64,000 bases of DNA from Bacteroidales bacterium UBA3843 (GTDB lineage: Bacteria; Bacteroidota; Bacteroidia; Bacteroidales; Paludibacteraceae): contig DGHR01000012.1 of assembly GCA_002392745.1 (NCBI GenBank), positions 69,636-133,635 of the forward strand, given 5' to 3'. This document shows, piece by piece, positions 24,727 to 33,887 of this stretch. Below the pieces are notes generated by a model. The model did not search any database, was not told the origin of the DNA, and worked only from the letters and a program-made list of their open reading frames with translations. Numbering within the stretch: the first letter of the stretch is position 1; the number at the start of each line of letters is the position of its first letter. The position numbers and the translations under genes are program-made.

Positions 24727-26184
24727 ATGAAGATAATAAAGAGAATAGACATTTACCTGCTCCGGAATTTTCTGGGGCTGTTTTTGGCTACATTCTTTAT
24801 TGCCATCTTCATTCTGCTGATGCAGTTCATGTGGATGCATGTGAACGATTTGGTGGGAAAGGGTATCGGCGTAGATGTGCTGGCAGAGTTTTTCATATAT
24901 GCCGCTGCGTCTGTAGTACCATTGGCATTGCCTTTGGCAATATTGCTGAGTTCGTTGATTTCGTTTGGCAACCTGGCCGAGAAATTCGAGTTGACCGCAA
25001 TGAAAGCTGCCGGCATATCCCTGTTCCGCATAATGAGACCTTTGGCGATTGCCATTGCTTTTCTGTCGGTAGGTGCGTTTTTTTTTAGCAACAACGTCCT
25101 TCCCAAGTCTCAGATGAAGCTATGGGCGCTGATATTCTCCTTGCGGCAGAAGAGTCCAGAGTTGCAGATACCAGTAGGTGAGTTTTACGACGAGATAAGC
25201 GGTTACCACATTTACGTGCGCGAGAAAACGCGTCAAGGCGAACTGCTCAACATCATGATATACGACTACTCGTCGGGTTTTGAAAATGCCAAAGTGATGG
25301 TAGCCGACACCGGTCGTTTGTCCACCAGTGCAGACCGTCGTTTTTTGATGCTGGATCTGGTACAAGGCGAGTCGTTCGAGAACCTGGACAAACAACAGCA
25401 ACGCGCCACCGGCACCCGGAAAAACATCCCCTACCGCCGCGAGACCTTTTCTCACAAGCGCATATTGATAGATTTTGCGACGGATTTCAACCGTCTGGAC
25501 GAGTCGATGCTGGAAGACCAGCACGTGAGCAAAAATGTGGCTCAATTGGCGCACTCGATAGACTCCGTGCGCGTCGAGTCGAAAATCCGCAGCCGCGAGC
25601 AAAGCGACCGTTTGCTGACCGAACGATATTTCAACCGCGAGAACCGCCACGACCTGCAACTGCCCGTTGCCAAACAGACAGACAACCAGTTCAATCCGGA
25701 CTCGCTCTGGGCCTCGATGGATGTACGGCAGCAGCGGCAAGTGCTGATGAAAGCCATAGAAAACGCCCAGGTGTACCGCGACCAAGTGGAGTACAACTCC
25801 ATCGTATTGGAAGACTCGCAGCGCTATATCCGCAAGCACGAGATAGAACTATACCGCAAGTTCACGCTGGCCTTTGCCTGCCTGATATTCTTCTTTATCG
25901 GAGCACCGCTCGGTGCAATCATCCGCAAAGGAGGTCTTGGCGCGCCCGTTGTGATTTCGGTAATCATGTTTGTGATATACTATATAATAGACAACACCGG
26001 CTTCAAGATGGCCCGCGAAGCATTATGGCCCTGTTGGGCGGGAATGTGGCTCAGTTCGTTCGTGCTGCTGCCCATCGGCATTTTCCTGACCTACAAAGCC
26101 GCCACAGACTCCCCGCTGTTTAATCCGGAAGCATGGAGCATCAAAGCAAAACAACTGCTTGAGAAAGTGAAAAGAAAAGATTAG
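24727..26184 (+). CDS. LptF/LptG-family permease (YjgP/YjgQ)
   Basis: Inner-membrane subunit of the LptB2FG lipopolysaccharide extractor. 485 residues: three N-terminal membrane helices (MKIIKRIDIYLLRNFLGLFL onward, about residues 10-120), a periplasmic beta-jellyroll-like domain, a charged segment (about 250-370), and three C-terminal helices (LAFACLIFFFIGAPLGAIIRKGG onward). The GAPLGAIIRKGG segment is typical of the family. Bacteroidota often carry one such longer protein or two copies. The start at 24727 skips an upstream in-frame ATG at 24670 that would add a charged tail before the first helix. ribBA follows 3 nt after the stop. Confidence 0.88.
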   Translation: MKIIKRIDIYLLRNFLGLFLATFFIAIFILLMQFMWMHVNDLVGKGIGVDVLAEFFIYAAASVVPLALPLAILLSSLISFGNLAEKFELTAMKAAGISLFRIMRPLAIAIAFLSVGAFFFSNNVLPKSQMKLWALIFSLRQKSPELQIPVGEFYDEISGYHIYVREKTRQGELLNIMIYDYSSGFENAKVMVADTGRLSTSADRRFLMLDLVQGESFENLDKQQQRATGTRKNIPYRRETFSHKRILIDFATDFNRLDESMLEDQHVSKNVAQLAHSIDSVRVESKIRSREQSDRLLTERYFNRENRHDLQLPVAKQTDNQFNPDSLWASMDVRQQRQVLMKAIENAQVYRDQVEYNSIVLEDSQRYIRKHEIELYRKFTLAFACLIFFFIGAPLGAIIRKGGLGAPVVISVIMFVIYYIIDNTGFKMAREALWPCWAGMWLSSFVLLPIGIFLTYKAATDSPLFNPEAWSIKAKQLLEKVKRKD

Positions 26185-26187
26185 CAT

Positions 26188-27450
26188 ATGAAAATCAACA
26201 CAATAGAAGAAGCATTGGACGATTTCCGTCAAGGAAAATTTGTCATAGTAGCCGACGACGAGGACCGCGAGAACGAAGGCGATTTCATCATCGCCGCAGA
26301 AAAAATCACGCCTGAGAAAGTCAATTTCATGCTGCAACACGGTCGTGGCGTGCTATGCTGCCCCATCACCGAGGAGCGTTGCGTCGAACTGGATCTGATG
26401 CATCAGGTAGCCAACAACACCTCCATGCTCGGAACTCCGTTCACTATCACGGTAGACAAACTGGAAGGGTGCACCACAGGAGTGTCCGCCGCCGACCGTG
26501 CCGCCACCATCCGTGCGCTGGCCGACCCGTCCAGTAAGCCTGAGACATTCGGCCGTCCCGGTCATATAAACCCGCTGTATGCCAAAGCCGGTGGCGTTCT
26601 GCAGCGTGCGGGTCACACGGAAGCCGGAGTGGATCTGGCGCGTCTGGCCGGATTGCAACCTGCCGCCGCGCTGATAGAAATAATGAATCCCGACGGCACC
26701 ATGGCACGCATGCCCCAACTGCAGGAAGTAGCGCGTGAGTTTGACCTGAAAATAATAACCATCAAGGATCTGATAGCCTACCGTCTGAGAAACGAACCCA
26801 GCAGCAAAGCGTCGCTCACAGAAGGACAGGCAAACGCCTCTGCCAAAGGTAGCAGCGGTTTGATAGAACGCGGCGAGACAGTGTTCCTGCCCACCATGAA
26901 CGGCGAGTTCATGCTGACGCCTTTCCGCGACCTGACAACGGGATTGGAACACGTGGTGCTGACCAAAGGTCAGTGGAAATCCGGCGAGCCGGTTTTATGC
27001 CGTGTTCATTCCAGTTGTATGACGGGCGATATATTCGGTTCCCAACGATGCGAATGCGGCGAACAGCTGACCAAAGCCATGCAGATGATAGAGAACGAAG
27101 GGCAGGGTATCATTGTGTACATGAACCAAGAAGGCCGCGGCATCGGACTGATGAACAAAATCCGAGCATACAAACTGCAAGAACAAGGCGAAGACACCGT
27201 AGAGGCCAATCTGCACCTGGGCTTCCGTCCAGACGAACGTGACTACGGAGTAGGCGCTCAGATTCTGCGCGAGATGGGAGCGTTGAAACTCAGGCTGATG
27301 ACCAACAATCCGGTCAAACGCGTAGGTTTGGAAAGCTACGGCATAGAGATTGTAGAAAATATACCGATAGAAATACAACCTAATCGCTGGAATGAGCGCT
27401 ATATGCGCACCAAAAAAGAGAAAATGCACCACAACCTAAAACTCATCTGA
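26188..27450 (+). CDS. ribBA: RibBA: DHBP synthase / GTP cyclohydrolase II
   Basis: Bifunctional enzyme supplying both precursors of riboflavin. 420 residues. The N-terminal half makes 3,4-dihydroxy-2-butanone 4-phosphate (DDEDRENEGDFIIAAE acidic loop, GRPGHINPL, RAGHTEAGVDLA). The C-terminal half opens GTP: CRVHSSCMTGDIFGSQRCECG holds three zinc Cys, and MNQEGRGIGL and TNNPVKRVGLESYGI complete the site. Both domains look intact. No FMN riboswitch is visible, because the gene follows the permease by 3 nt. Confidence 0.96.
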   Translation: MKINTIEEALDDFRQGKFVIVADDEDRENEGDFIIAAEKITPEKVNFMLQHGRGVLCCPITEERCVELDLMHQVANNTSMLGTPFTITVDKLEGCTTGVSAADRAATIRALADPSSKPETFGRPGHINPLYAKAGGVLQRAGHTEAGVDLARLAGLQPAAALIEIMNPDGTMARMPQLQEVAREFDLKIITIKDLIAYRLRNEPSSKASLTEGQANASAKGSSGLIERGETVFLPTMNGEFMLTPFRDLTTGLEHVVLTKGQWKSGEPVLCRVHSSCMTGDIFGSQRCECGEQLTKAMQMIENEGQGIIVYMNQEGRGIGLMNKIRAYKLQEQGEDTVEANLHLGFRPDERDYGVGAQILREMGALKLRLMTNNPVKRVGLESYGIEIVENIPIEIQPNRWNERYMRTKKEKMHHNLKLI

Positions 27451-27456
27451 TATTTT

Positions 27457-27471
27457 TGGCACGGAATTTGC
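27457..27471 (+). promoter_or_regulatory. Sigma-54-type promoter (-24/-12)
   Basis: TGGCACG, four bases GAAT, TTGC: the GG and GC pairs are separated by exactly 10 nt, as RpoN requires. The predicted start near 27483 leaves a leader of about 23 nt to the ATG at 27506. No TAnnTTTG box is present in the 55-bp gap. An RpoN gene or activator is not in the window. Confidence 0.6.
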
Positions 27472-27505
27472 GACCAAGAAATTGAACCCTTAAAACATTA
27501 CAATT

Positions 27506-28885
27506 ATGAAACGATTAACTACACTTCTAATGACGCTGATGCTGACAAGCGTAGCGTTGTGGGCCGAAGAAACAATCACAGTTTCGGCTAACAGTTCCGA
27601 CATCTCAGAAGGACTGGATCTGAAGGTTGTAGCTAAGCTTTTTGCAGAAGCTGAAAACCTGGAGCAGTTCGAGATGATGCTCAACAACCCGGACAGCGCG
27701 TTCTGCAACCTTGATCTGAACGGTGACGGACAAGTGGATTACCTGCGCGTTGTAGAGACGGGCGAGGGCAACAAACGTCTCATCGTATTGCAGGCCATTC
27801 TGGCGAAAGACATCTATCAGGATGTAGCCTCGATCTATGTAGAAAAAGACGAGAAAGAACAAGTGTCGGTACAGATAATCGGTGACGAATATATATACGG
27901 CACCAACTATATCATCGAACCTGTGTATGTTTACAGACCCGTCATCTACGACTGGTTCTGGAGTCCCGGATGGTATGCATGGACCTCTCCCTGGTATTGG
28001 GGATATTATCCCGGCTGGTGGCACGTACACCACTGCTGGGCACACGATTGGTACTGGCACCGTTGCTACACCTTTCATCATCACCACCACTGGTGTTCAT
28101 TCCGTCCCGGACGTCATATCCATCACGGATGGCATGAGTTGCACAGCGGTGTGACGCGCAGAGATTTTGCGATAGCTCATCCTGAGCGTACGTTCACCCA
28201 ACGCAACAGCGGTATGACCAACGCCCGCGAGATACGTAATACAACAGGTGTCCGCACACGTCAAACGACGGCCAGCGCCGGAACCGGCAGAACGGTACAA
28301 CGCAGCGCAGGTGTGACAGACCGCCAGGTAGCCAGCAGGACATACGGAAGCCGTACCACGGCCGCAAACCGTTCTGCATCAGCCAGTCGCACAGCCAGCA
28401 CCTCGGCTCGCAGTGAAGCAACGGCACGTACGGGAAATACAGCCACGACTACCCGTTCGTCTGTAAATACCCGTTCCACGTCGACCGCAAGTAGTGCACA
28501 GCGCTCCAGCGGCACCATGCAACGTACCAGCGGTACTGCAACAGCTCAACGGTCAAGCGGCACAGCAACCACCCGCACTGCCTCTACCCGTACAGCAGGG
28601 ACATACAGTCAACGCCAAGGAACTTCCCGTTCGTCTTCGAGTGCAACTCGCAGTTCCGGTTCCTATAGCGGAAGCAGCAGCCGAAGCAGCGGATATTCAG
28701 GCAGCAGTAGCAGAAGCAGCGGATATTCGGGCGGCAGTAGCAGAAGCAGCAGTTACGGCGGTGGCAGCAGAAGCAGTTCAGGCTCTTATAGCAGCGGTCG
28801 TAGCAGCAGTGGCGGCGGATTCTCCGGTGGCGGAAGCCGCGGAGGTGGTGGCGGAGGCCGTTCAGGCGGAAGCACTCGCCGATAA
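27506..28885 (+). CDS. Exported Trp/Tyr/His-rich and Ser/Arg/Gly-rich protein
   Basis: 459 residues of no named family I can place. Signal peptide MKRLTTLLMTLMLTSVALWA, so exported. The first domain (about residues 35-145) has an EF-hand-like loop DLNGDGQVDYLRV. It is followed by an extreme aromatic/His stretch (about 150-215), including YYPGWWHVHHCW and FHHHHHW. The last half is low complexity, Thr/Ser/Arg rich, then SGYSGSSSRSSGYSG-type repeats and a Gly-rich tail ending GGSTRR. The His-rich part may bind metal; the tail is probably disordered, perhaps surface or nucleic-acid binding. Driven by the sigma-54-type site above. Confidence 0.8.
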   Translation: MKRLTTLLMTLMLTSVALWAEETITVSANSSDISEGLDLKVVAKLFAEAENLEQFEMMLNNPDSAFCNLDLNGDGQVDYLRVVETGEGNKRLIVLQAILAKDIYQDVASIYVEKDEKEQVSVQIIGDEYIYGTNYIIEPVYVYRPVIYDWFWSPGWYAWTSPWYWGYYPGWWHVHHCWAHDWYWHRCYTFHHHHHWCSFRPGRHIHHGWHELHSGVTRRDFAIAHPERTFTQRNSGMTNAREIRNTTGVRTRQTTASAGTGRTVQRSAGVTDRQVASRTYGSRTTAANRSASASRTASTSARSEATARTGNTATTTRSSVNTRSTSTASSAQRSSGTMQRTSGTATAQRSSGTATTRTASTRTAGTYSQRQGTSRSSSSATRSSGSYSGSSSRSSGYSGSSSRSSGYSGGSSRSSSYGGGSRSSSGSYSSGRSSSGGGFSGGGSRGGGGGGRSGGSTRR

Positions 28886-28892
28886 TCAACAA

Positions 28893-28922
28893 AATAAGGA
28901 GACTCATACGGGTCTCCTTATT
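28893..28922. terminator. Bidirectional terminator between the exported protein and aspA
   Basis: 11-bp stem AATAAGGAGAC / GTCTCCTTATT with an 8-nt loop, in the 61-bp gap between convergent genes. T-rich on the right, A-rich on the left. Confidence 0.75.
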
Positions 28923-28946
28923 ATTTATACATACGCGCACACGCGA

Positions 28947-30344
28947 TTAGTGAGCCGCTAACATGTTCTTCGGATCCAGCAGTTGGTCTAATTGTTCTTT
29001 GCTCAGAATATTCTGTTCCAATACCAGATTATAGACACTCTTTCCCGTTTCCAACGCTTCTTTTGCAATCTTGGTCGATGCTTTATAGCCGATAACCGGG
29101 TTGAGCGCAGTAACGATGCCGATAGAATGTTTCACCGTCTCCAGATTGTGCTCGCTGTTGATGGTGATGCCATCGATACATTTCTCGCGCAAGATTTTCA
29201 TTACGTTGCGCAGCCATGTGATGGATTCGAAGATGCACTCCGTGATAATAGGCTCCATAACGTTCAACTGCAACTGTCCTGCCTCGGCTGCGAAGCAAAC
29301 AGCAGTGTCATTACCAATCACCTTGAAGCAAACCTGGTTCGTCACCTCCGGAATGACCGGATTCACTTTTCCCGGCATAATCGAGCTACCCGGCGCCATC
29401 GGCGGCAGATTTATCTCGTGCAAGCCGCACCGCGGTCCACTGGCCATCAAACGCAGGTCGTTACATGTCTTGCTCAATTTAACCGCCAAGCGTTTCAGCG
29501 CCGCAGAATAACTGACATAAGCACCGGTGTCCGGTGTCGCTTCAACCAAGTCGCTTGCCAACTCAAAGGGTTCACCCGTGAGTTCACACATTTTCTTGAT
29601 ACATAGTTCCGCATAGCCGGCTGTGGCATTAAGACCAGTGCCAATAGCCGTACCTCCCATGTTGATTTCATAGAGCAGTTTAACATTGCGTTCAAGATTG
29701 GCAATTTCCTCCTCCAGATTGTTGGCAAAGGCATGAAACTCCTGGCCGCTTGTCATCGGAACAGCGTCCTGCAGTTGCGTGCGTCCCATTTTGATAGAAT
29801 TGCTGAATTCGTCTCCCTTCTTGCGGAGCGAAGCAATCAGTTGTTTTAATTCCGCTTCCATTCCACGGTTCATGCGAATGAAGGCATAGCGGAAGGCAGA
29901 CGGGTAGGCATCGTTAGTGGATTGTGCGCAGTTGACGTGGTCATTAGGAGAGCAGTATTGGTATTCTCCCCGTTTGTGACCCATAATCTCCAACGCACGA
30001 TTTGCAATCACCTCGTTAGCATTCATGTTTACCGTAGTTCCCGCACCACCTTGTACCATGTCGGTGGGGAATTGGTCATGCATTTTACCATCGATGATTT
30101 CGCGGCACGCTTGCGCTATCGCGGAGTAGATTTCATCGTTAATAACGCCTAACTCATGGTTTGCCTCGACAGCCGCCAGTTTGATGTAAGCCATCGCAAT
30201 AATATACTCCGGGAAATCAGACATCCTCAGGTTGCTAACCTTGTAGTTGTTGATACCACGTTGTGTCTGCACGCCGTAATACGCTTCAGCGGGCACCTGC
30301 AGTTCGCCTAACAGGTCGGACTCAGTACGAAAAATTTGTTCCAT
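28947..30344 (-). CDS. aspA: Aspartate ammonia-lyase
   Basis: Reversibly splits aspartate to fumarate and ammonia. 465 residues, close to E. coli AspA (478). The fumarase/aspartase signature GSSIMPGKVNP lies at about residue 315; GGAGTTVNMNANEVIANRA and NDHVNCAQSTNDAYPSA-type blocks line the active site. The sequence MNANEVIANRALE favours aspartase over fumarase class II. It may feed fumarate to the anaerobic fumarate reductase pathway of these bacteria. It is 32 nt downstream of ftsY. Confidence 0.93.
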   Translation of the reverse strand: MEQIFRTESDLLGELQVPAEAYYGVQTQRGINNYKVSNLRMSDFPEYIIAMAYIKLAAVEANHELGVINDEIYSAIAQACREIIDGKMHDQFPTDMVQGGAGTTVNMNANEVIANRALEIMGHKRGEYQYCSPNDHVNCAQSTNDAYPSAFRYAFIRMNRGMEAELKQLIASLRKKGDEFSNSIKMGRTQLQDAVPMTSGQEFHAFANNLEEEIANLERNVKLLYEINMGGTAIGTGLNATAGYAELCIKKMCELTGEPFELASDLVEATPDTGAYVSYSAALKRLAVKLSKTCNDLRLMASGPRCGLHEINLPPMAPGSSIMPGKVNPVIPEVTNQVCFKVIGNDTAVCFAAEAGQLQLNVMEPIITECIFESITWLRNVMKILREKCIDGITINSEHNLETVKHSIGIVTALNPVIGYKASTKIAKEALETGKSVYNLVLEQNILSKEQLDQLLDPKNMLAAH

Positions 30345-30376
30345 ATATAGAATTTTTTATGGTTTATATTCACTGT

Positions 30377-31339
30377 TTATTGCGCAACAGCCCCGAGCAG
30401 CGAATCAACAAACTCGCGGCGGTTGAATATTTGCAGGTCTGTCATCTGTTCGCCCAATCCAATATAACGAACAGGAATCTTGAATTGGTCGCTAATACCA
30501 ATCACGACCCCACCTTTGGCTGTCCCGTCCAGTTTTGTAATAGCCAACGATGTAACTTGTGTTGCAGCAGTGAACTGACGTGCCTGTTCAAACGCATTTT
30601 GCCCCGTGGAGCCATCGAGGACCAGCATCACATCATGAGGCGCATCGGGGACCACTTTTTGCATTACATTCTTTATCTTCGTCAATTCATTCATCAGATT
30701 GATTTTGTTATGCAATCGACCGGCAGTATCAATCAGCACAATATCCGCATCATTCGCCTTGGCAGATTGCAGCGTGTCAAAAGCAACAGATGCAGGATCG
30801 GAGCCCTGTTGCTGTTTGATTACCGGTACGCCGACCCGCTCTCCCCAAATGCATAGTTGTTCAACCGCAGCAGCGCGGAATGTGTCGGCGGCTCCCAGAT
30901 AGACTTTCTTCCCGGCCTGCTTATATAAATAAGCCAGTTTGCCAATCGTTGTAGTCTTACCCACGCCATTTACACCGACAACCATAACCACGTAAGGTTT
31001 GGCGGGAAGTGCATCCTCAAAATCCGCTATGTCACAGGTGTTGTTTTCCTCCAGCAAGGAGGCGATTTCGTCAACCAGCAACCGGCGTAATTCTCCAGTA
31101 CCGATGTACTTGTCCTGTTTCACACGTGCCTGCACCCGCTCAATGATGCGCAGAGTGGTTTCAACGCCTACGTCAGAAGTAATCAGTGCTTCCTCTAAGT
31201 CATCCAGCACGTCATCGTCAATCGTAGATTTGCCGGCGATAGCATGACCAATCTTGCTGAGTACGCTCTCTTTACTTTTCTCAAGACCCTTATCCAAGGT
31301 CTCTTTTTTCTCTTTGTTGAATAATCCGAAAAAAGCCAT
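30377..31339 (-). CDS. ftsY: Signal recognition particle receptor FtsY
   Basis: GTPase that docks SRP-ribosome complexes at the inner membrane. 320 residues: short N domain, then the NG GTPase with GVNGVGKTTTIGKLA (G1), ADTFRAAAVEQL, IDTAGRLHNK (G3), TKLDGTAKGG (G4) and the closing GLGEQMTDLQIFNRREFV. The acidic A domain of E. coli FtsY is missing, as usual in Bacteroidota. The start is set at 31339 (MAFFGLFNKEKKETLDKG) because this is the conserved FtsY N-terminus; a longer frame would overlap serB. Confidence 0.95.
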   Translation of the reverse strand: MAFFGLFNKEKKETLDKGLEKSKESVLSKIGHAIAGKSTIDDDVLDDLEEALITSDVGVETTLRIIERVQARVKQDKYIGTGELRRLLVDEIASLLEENNTCDIADFEDALPAKPYVVMVVGVNGVGKTTTIGKLAYLYKQAGKKVYLGAADTFRAAAVEQLCIWGERVGVPVIKQQQGSDPASVAFDTLQSAKANDADIVLIDTAGRLHNKINLMNELTKIKNVMQKVVPDAPHDVMLVLDGSTGQNAFEQARQFTAATQVTSLAITKLDGTAKGGVVIGISDQFKIPVRYIGLGEQMTDLQIFNRREFVDSLLGAVAQ

Positions 31340-31377
31340 AAATGTATTATTTGTAAATTGATATTTTCCCGTTTTTG

Positions 31378-32601
31378 TCAATGAGACTCTTTAAGGAACG
31401 AGTCTTTGAAGCCCAAGAAATAGAGTATGCCGTCCAGGCCCATAGTTGAAATGGCCTGTTGCGCGCTCTCTTTTACTTTCGGTTTTGCATGGAATGCAAT
31501 GCCCAGCCCCGCTTTGCCCAGCATTTGCAGGTCATTGGCACCATCGCCAACAGCAATCACTTGGGCCAAATCAATGTGTTCCACTTGCGCAATCAGCTCC
31601 AGTAACTCTGCTTTGCGGCGGGCATCGACCACCTCACCGATATATCGTCCTGTAAACTTACCATCCTCAACCTCCAGCTCATTCGCGTAGACATAATCTA
31701 CCCCAAAACGCTCCTGCAGGTATTTGCCCACAAAGGTGAAACCACCTGAAAGTATCGCAATCTTAAATCCACAACGCTTGAGGATGCCGAACAGCCGGTC
31801 GGCCCCTTCGGTAATCGGCAAATGCTCGATGATGTCTTGCTTCGCACTAACATCCAGTCCTTTGAGCAGTGCTACGCGGCGTGTGAAACTCTCCTTGAAA
31901 TCAATCTCTCCGCGCATGGCAGATAGTGTGATGGCTTTGACTTGTTCTCCAACCCCGGCGCGTTCCGCCAGTTCGTCTATCACTTCCGTTTGAATAAACG
32001 TAGAGTCCATATCCACGCAAATCAAACGTCTGTTACGCCGGAACATGTCGTCGCGTTGGAATGATATATCAATGCCTTCTTCTCTGGAGACCTCCATCAG
32101 TTCGCGTTGCAGCGACTCGCGGTCCGGTAGATTTCCCCGGAGAGAGAACTCAATACATGAGTGGCGCTTTTCCAGTGGAACTTCGATGCCGGGACGCTCA
32201 CTTAGGCGCAAGATGTTATCAATATTCAGTTTTCTACCGGCTAGCAAAGCAGTGACCCGTGCGATATGACGGGCATTGATTTCACGAGCGAGTAGGGTGA
32301 CCACATAACGATCCTGTTCCTGGCGTCCTACCCACGCAGAATATTCCTCCTCACTCAAAGGCGTAAATCGCACAATCATCTCCAACTTTGAACAGCAGAA
32401 GAGCACCTCTTTAATCATATCGCCGGATGTGGAAGGATTATCCACGCGGATGAGGATGCTAAGGTTAAGTTGGTGGTGCAGGTTTGACTGGCCGATATCT
32501 TGAACAAAGGCACCATATTTGCCGAGTACTTCCGTTACGGCCGATGTAACACCCGGTTTATCAAAACCGATGATGTTGATTAGTATAAATTCCCGTTGCA
32601 T
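31378..32601 (-). CDS. serB: Phosphoserine phosphatase with ACT domains
   Basis: Last step of serine synthesis: removes phosphate from phosphoserine. 407 residues. Two N-terminal ACT-like domains (ILINIIGFDKPGVTSAVTE, residues about 5-75, and RYVVTLLAREINARHIARV, about 97-175) probably sense serine. The HAD domain has nucleophile CVDMDSTFIQTEVIDELA (about 196), AILSGGF (motif II Ser) and AVGDGANDLQML (motif III). It follows the DegT aminotransferase by 3 nt at the end of the polysaccharide operon, so it may be read from that transcript. Confidence 0.95.
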   Translation of the reverse strand: MQREFILINIIGFDKPGVTSAVTEVLGKYGAFVQDIGQSNLHHQLNLSILIRVDNPSTSGDMIKEVLFCCSKLEMIVRFTPLSEEEYSAWVGRQEQDRYVVTLLAREINARHIARVTALLAGRKLNIDNILRLSERPGIEVPLEKRHSCIEFSLRGNLPDRESLQRELMEVSREEGIDISFQRDDMFRRNRRLICVDMDSTFIQTEVIDELAERAGVGEQVKAITLSAMRGEIDFKESFTRRVALLKGLDVSAKQDIIEHLPITEGADRLFGILKRCGFKIAILSGGFTFVGKYLQERFGVDYVYANELEVEDGKFTGRYIGEVVDARRKAELLELIAQVEHIDLAQVIAVGDGANDLQMLGKAGLGIAFHAKPKVKESAQQAISTMGLDGILYFLGFKDSFLKESH

Positions 32602-32604
32602 AAA

Positions 32605-33882
32605 TTATCGAATGATAGCTTCTTTAATTGTATTAACAATATATTCCAAATCCTCATCAGTGACCATTGGTCCCGCCGGTAAGCACATCCCGACTTTGAA
32701 GATGGCTTCACTTACGCCGTTGGTGTAGGCCGGCGCGTTTTTGAAAACCGGCTGTTTATGCATCGGTTTCCATACAGGACGGGCTTCTATATGATGCTCT
32801 AACATAAAGATACGCAATGCCTCTACATTTTTATTGGGCTGACAATCTGTGGTAGGAGAATCTACTTGATGGATTACACCTGCAGCTCCTCCAACGGCAG
32901 ATTTAATTGTCTCTTTATAGGCGTTCTCCTGACCCTTGATACGAACATCCGGATCAATCGTGATAGTGCATAGCCAATAGTTAGCCTCAAAATCGGCATA
33001 TGGTGCTTCATGTAGATGAATACCTGGTACGTTCTTCAATAACTCAGCATAGCGCGCCTGCACATGCTTATGATGCGCCAAATGCTGATTCAGTATTGTC
33101 ATCTGTCCGCGCCCTATACCGGCGCAGATATTCGAGAGACGGTAATTGAAGCCGATAGTTTCATGTTGGTAATACGGATAAGCTTCCCGCGCCTGTGTTG
33201 CAAGCCACATCACTTTGTTTTTCGCATCGGTATCTTTGCATATCAACGCCCCGCCTCCGGAAGTGGTAATCATCTTATTGCCGTTGAAAGACAGGATGCC
33301 GTAATCGCCGAATGTACCTAACACGCGACCTTTCCAACGGCTACCCATACCTTCAGCGGCATCCTCAATCACCGGAATACCATAATTGTTGGCAATCCTC
33401 ATTATTTCCTCAATCCGATACGGCATACCGTAGAGGGCTACGGGGATGATGGCTTTCGGGTATTTCCCGGTTTTTGCTTTTCGGTCGATGATGGCTTGCT
33501 CGAGTAGGGCAGGATCCATGTTCCAAGAGTCTTTCTCTGAGTCAATGAATACTGGAGTTGCACCCACGTATGTCACAGGGTTAGCGGAAGCGCAGAAAGT
33601 GAATGATTGACAGAGCACTTCGTCTCCGGCTTGCACGCCACAGGCAATCAGCGCCAAGTGTATAGCTGCAGTACCGGCCGAGAGGGCTACTATCTCGCGG
33701 TTAGGATTCTCACTGCCGTTCTCTTGTGAATTAACAAATTGCTTGAGATCCTCCTCAAAGGCATTCACATTCGGTCCAAGAGGCACAACCCAGTTTGTAT
33801 CAAACGCCTCTTTGATATACTTCTGCTCCAGTCCCTCTTCGGACATATGAGCCAAGCATAAATATATATTTTTTCGTTCCAT
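32605..33882 (-). CDS. DegT/DnrJ/EryC1/StrS sugar aminotransferase
   Basis: PLP enzyme that converts a nucleotide-bound keto-sugar to an amino-sugar. 425 residues. SAGTAAIHLAL and CQSFTFCASANPVTYVGATP (about residues 68-115) form the cofactor phosphate site, EDAAEGMGSRWKG the pyridine Asp, and SFNGNKMITTSGGG carries the Schiff-base Lys. It sits next to the initiating sugar-phosphate transferase, as in PglE/PglC-type pairs that make and load a bacillosamine-like sugar. The 4,6-dehydratase that would supply the keto-sugar is not in the window. Confidence 0.92.
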   Translation of the reverse strand: MERKNIYLCLAHMSEEGLEQKYIKEAFDTNWVVPLGPNVNAFEEDLKQFVNSQENGSENPNREIVALSAGTAAIHLALIACGVQAGDEVLCQSFTFCASANPVTYVGATPVFIDSEKDSWNMDPALLEQAIIDRKAKTGKYPKAIIPVALYGMPYRIEEIMRIANNYGIPVIEDAAEGMGSRWKGRVLGTFGDYGILSFNGNKMITTSGGGALICKDTDAKNKVMWLATQAREAYPYYQHETIGFNYRLSNICAGIGRGQMTILNQHLAHHKHVQARYAELLKNVPGIHLHEAPYADFEANYWLCTITIDPDVRIKGQENAYKETIKSAVGGAAGVIHQVDSPTTDCQPNKNVEALRIFMLEHHIEARPVWKPMHKQPVFKNAPAYTNGVSEAIFKVGMCLPAGPMVTDEDLEYIVNTIKEAIIR

Positions 33883-33887
33883 ATAAA

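Noticed and set aside
28494..28961. 155-residue plus-frame rich in Ala/Val inside and beyond the Ser/Arg-rich exported protein
   Set aside because: Frame shadow of a repetitive GC-rich region; alternate frames of Ser/Gly codons stay open by composition.
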